Assembly: GCF_003590775.1 (NCBI RefSeq)
Contig: NZ_QYUM01000004.1
Coordinates: 248,001-312,000 of the forward strand
DNA: 64,000 bases
Origin: Sphingomonas cavernae
Lineage (GTDB): Bacteria > Pseudomonadota > Alphaproteobacteria > Sphingomonadales > Sphingomonadaceae
Reading direction: 5' to 3'
The number at the start of each line of letters is the position of its first letter. Within the stretch, counting starts at the first letter, position 1. A program made the translations under genes and the position numbers. The notes beneath the pieces are model-generated. The model was not told where the DNA came from, made no database searches, and worked only from the letters and a program-made list of their open reading frames with translations. Of the stretch, positions 63,612-64,000 are shown piece after piece.

Positions 63612-64000
63612 TCAGTCCATGTGCTTCAGGCCGACGCGCAGATAGTCCCAGCCCGTCACAAGGGTGAGGATCGCGGCGCCCCAGAGTGTGAGCAATCCGA
63701 CCGACATCACCCAAGGCCACTGAGGCACCGCGCCCGCGAAGATCAGCGCGCCCAGCGAGACGAGCTGAAAGGTCGTCTTCCACTTGGCGAGCTGACTGAC
63801 GGGGACAGAGACGCTGAGTCCCGCCAGGAATTCGCGCAGGCCCGAAACCATGATCTCGCGCAGCAGGATGATAAGTGCGGCGATCATGTGATAGCCGCGG
63901 ATGTCGTCGATGAAGATCAGCATCACGACCACCGAAGCGACCATGACCTTGTCCGCGATCGGATCGAGGAACACGCCCAGCCGCGAAACCGCGCCCTTCG
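63612..64000 (-). CDS. pgsA: CDP-diacylglycerol-glycerol-3-phosphate phosphatidyltransferase (3' part)
   Basis: The gene runs off the right edge, so its 5' part is missing. The visible 129 residues hold the last block of the CDP-alcohol phosphotransferase motif (GVFLDPIADK; G-x3-D-x3-D) and four helices. It makes phosphatidylglycerol phosphate. An in-frame GTG at 63974 is internal to the motif and not the true start. Confidence 0.93.
   Translation of the reverse strand, partial: KGAVSRLGVFLDPIADKVMVASVVVMLIFIDDIRGYHMIAALIILLREIMVSGLREFLAGLSVSVPVSQLAKWKTTFQLVSLGALIFAGAVPQWPWVMSVGLLTLWGAAILTLVTGWDYLRVGLKHMD

Overview
The window is about 64 kb of high-GC alphaproteobacterial chromosome. The organism is most likely a sphingomonad (Sphingomonadales). 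Support comes from a 150-residue DUF6265 protein, DUF2794, the HPr-rel-A peptide cassette, several TonB-dependent receptors each paired with an enzyme, a PhoR-PstSCAB-PhoU-PhoB operon and chromosomal hairpin repeats of the type seen in that order. The genus cannot be fixed from the sequence alone. No rRNA, tRNA or CRISPR array was seen.

Left flank (1-8095): the end of the ATP synthase operon (atpC), a repeat-rich gap, an orphan Flp-pilus ATPase (cpaF), a META/DUF4377 lipoprotein, a phytate-use pair (beta-propeller phytase lipoprotein and a divergent TonB receptor), a small membrane protein and an exported methyltransferase-like protein.

Mobile element (8110-20360, 12,251 bp): this is the main result. 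It has the features of a casposon. It carries a Cas1 homologue with intact active-site residues, a family B DNA polymerase with complete exonuclease and polymerase motifs, an HNH nuclease and DNA-binding proteins. It is bounded by bipartite terminal inverted repeats (48 bp) and a perfect 14-bp target duplication. No cas2, effector genes or CRISPR repeats are nearby. It landed in the middle of a hairpin (probably a shared terminator) between the methyltransferase-like gene and ligD. A near-identical hairpin at 537-566 suggests a repeated landing site. Inside the same ends is a second mobility-type module: an HTH protein, a large serine recombinase and two ParB-like proteins. The right part holds cargo: a lipoprotein, an XRE regulator with a palindromic operator candidate, and two small unknown genes.

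Right flank, first half (20375-48980): the NHEJ pair ku-ligD, an exported amidohydrolase, a PepSY/TonB-receptor iron-uptake pair, polyhydroxyalkanoate genes (phaR, a PhaC-like protein, thiolase), a very large TonB receptor followed by a Sel1/prolyl-hydroxylase protein, alr, an MHS transporter, csaA, glmS-glmU-gph (cell-wall amino sugars), a LapG-like cysteine protease, the HPr-rel-A cassette (nucleotidyltransferase, HprK-related kinase, PqqD-like chaperone, Tat-signal protein) and oleate hydratase.

Right flank, second half (49100-64000): the complete phosphate-starvation operon with two clear Pho boxes, a proline-rich secreted protein, an SDR dehydrogenase, a multi-spanning membrane protein, a small exported protein, DUF2794-cysE, a TauE/SafE transporter, oxyR with both redox cysteines, moaE-moaD and the 3' part of pgsA.
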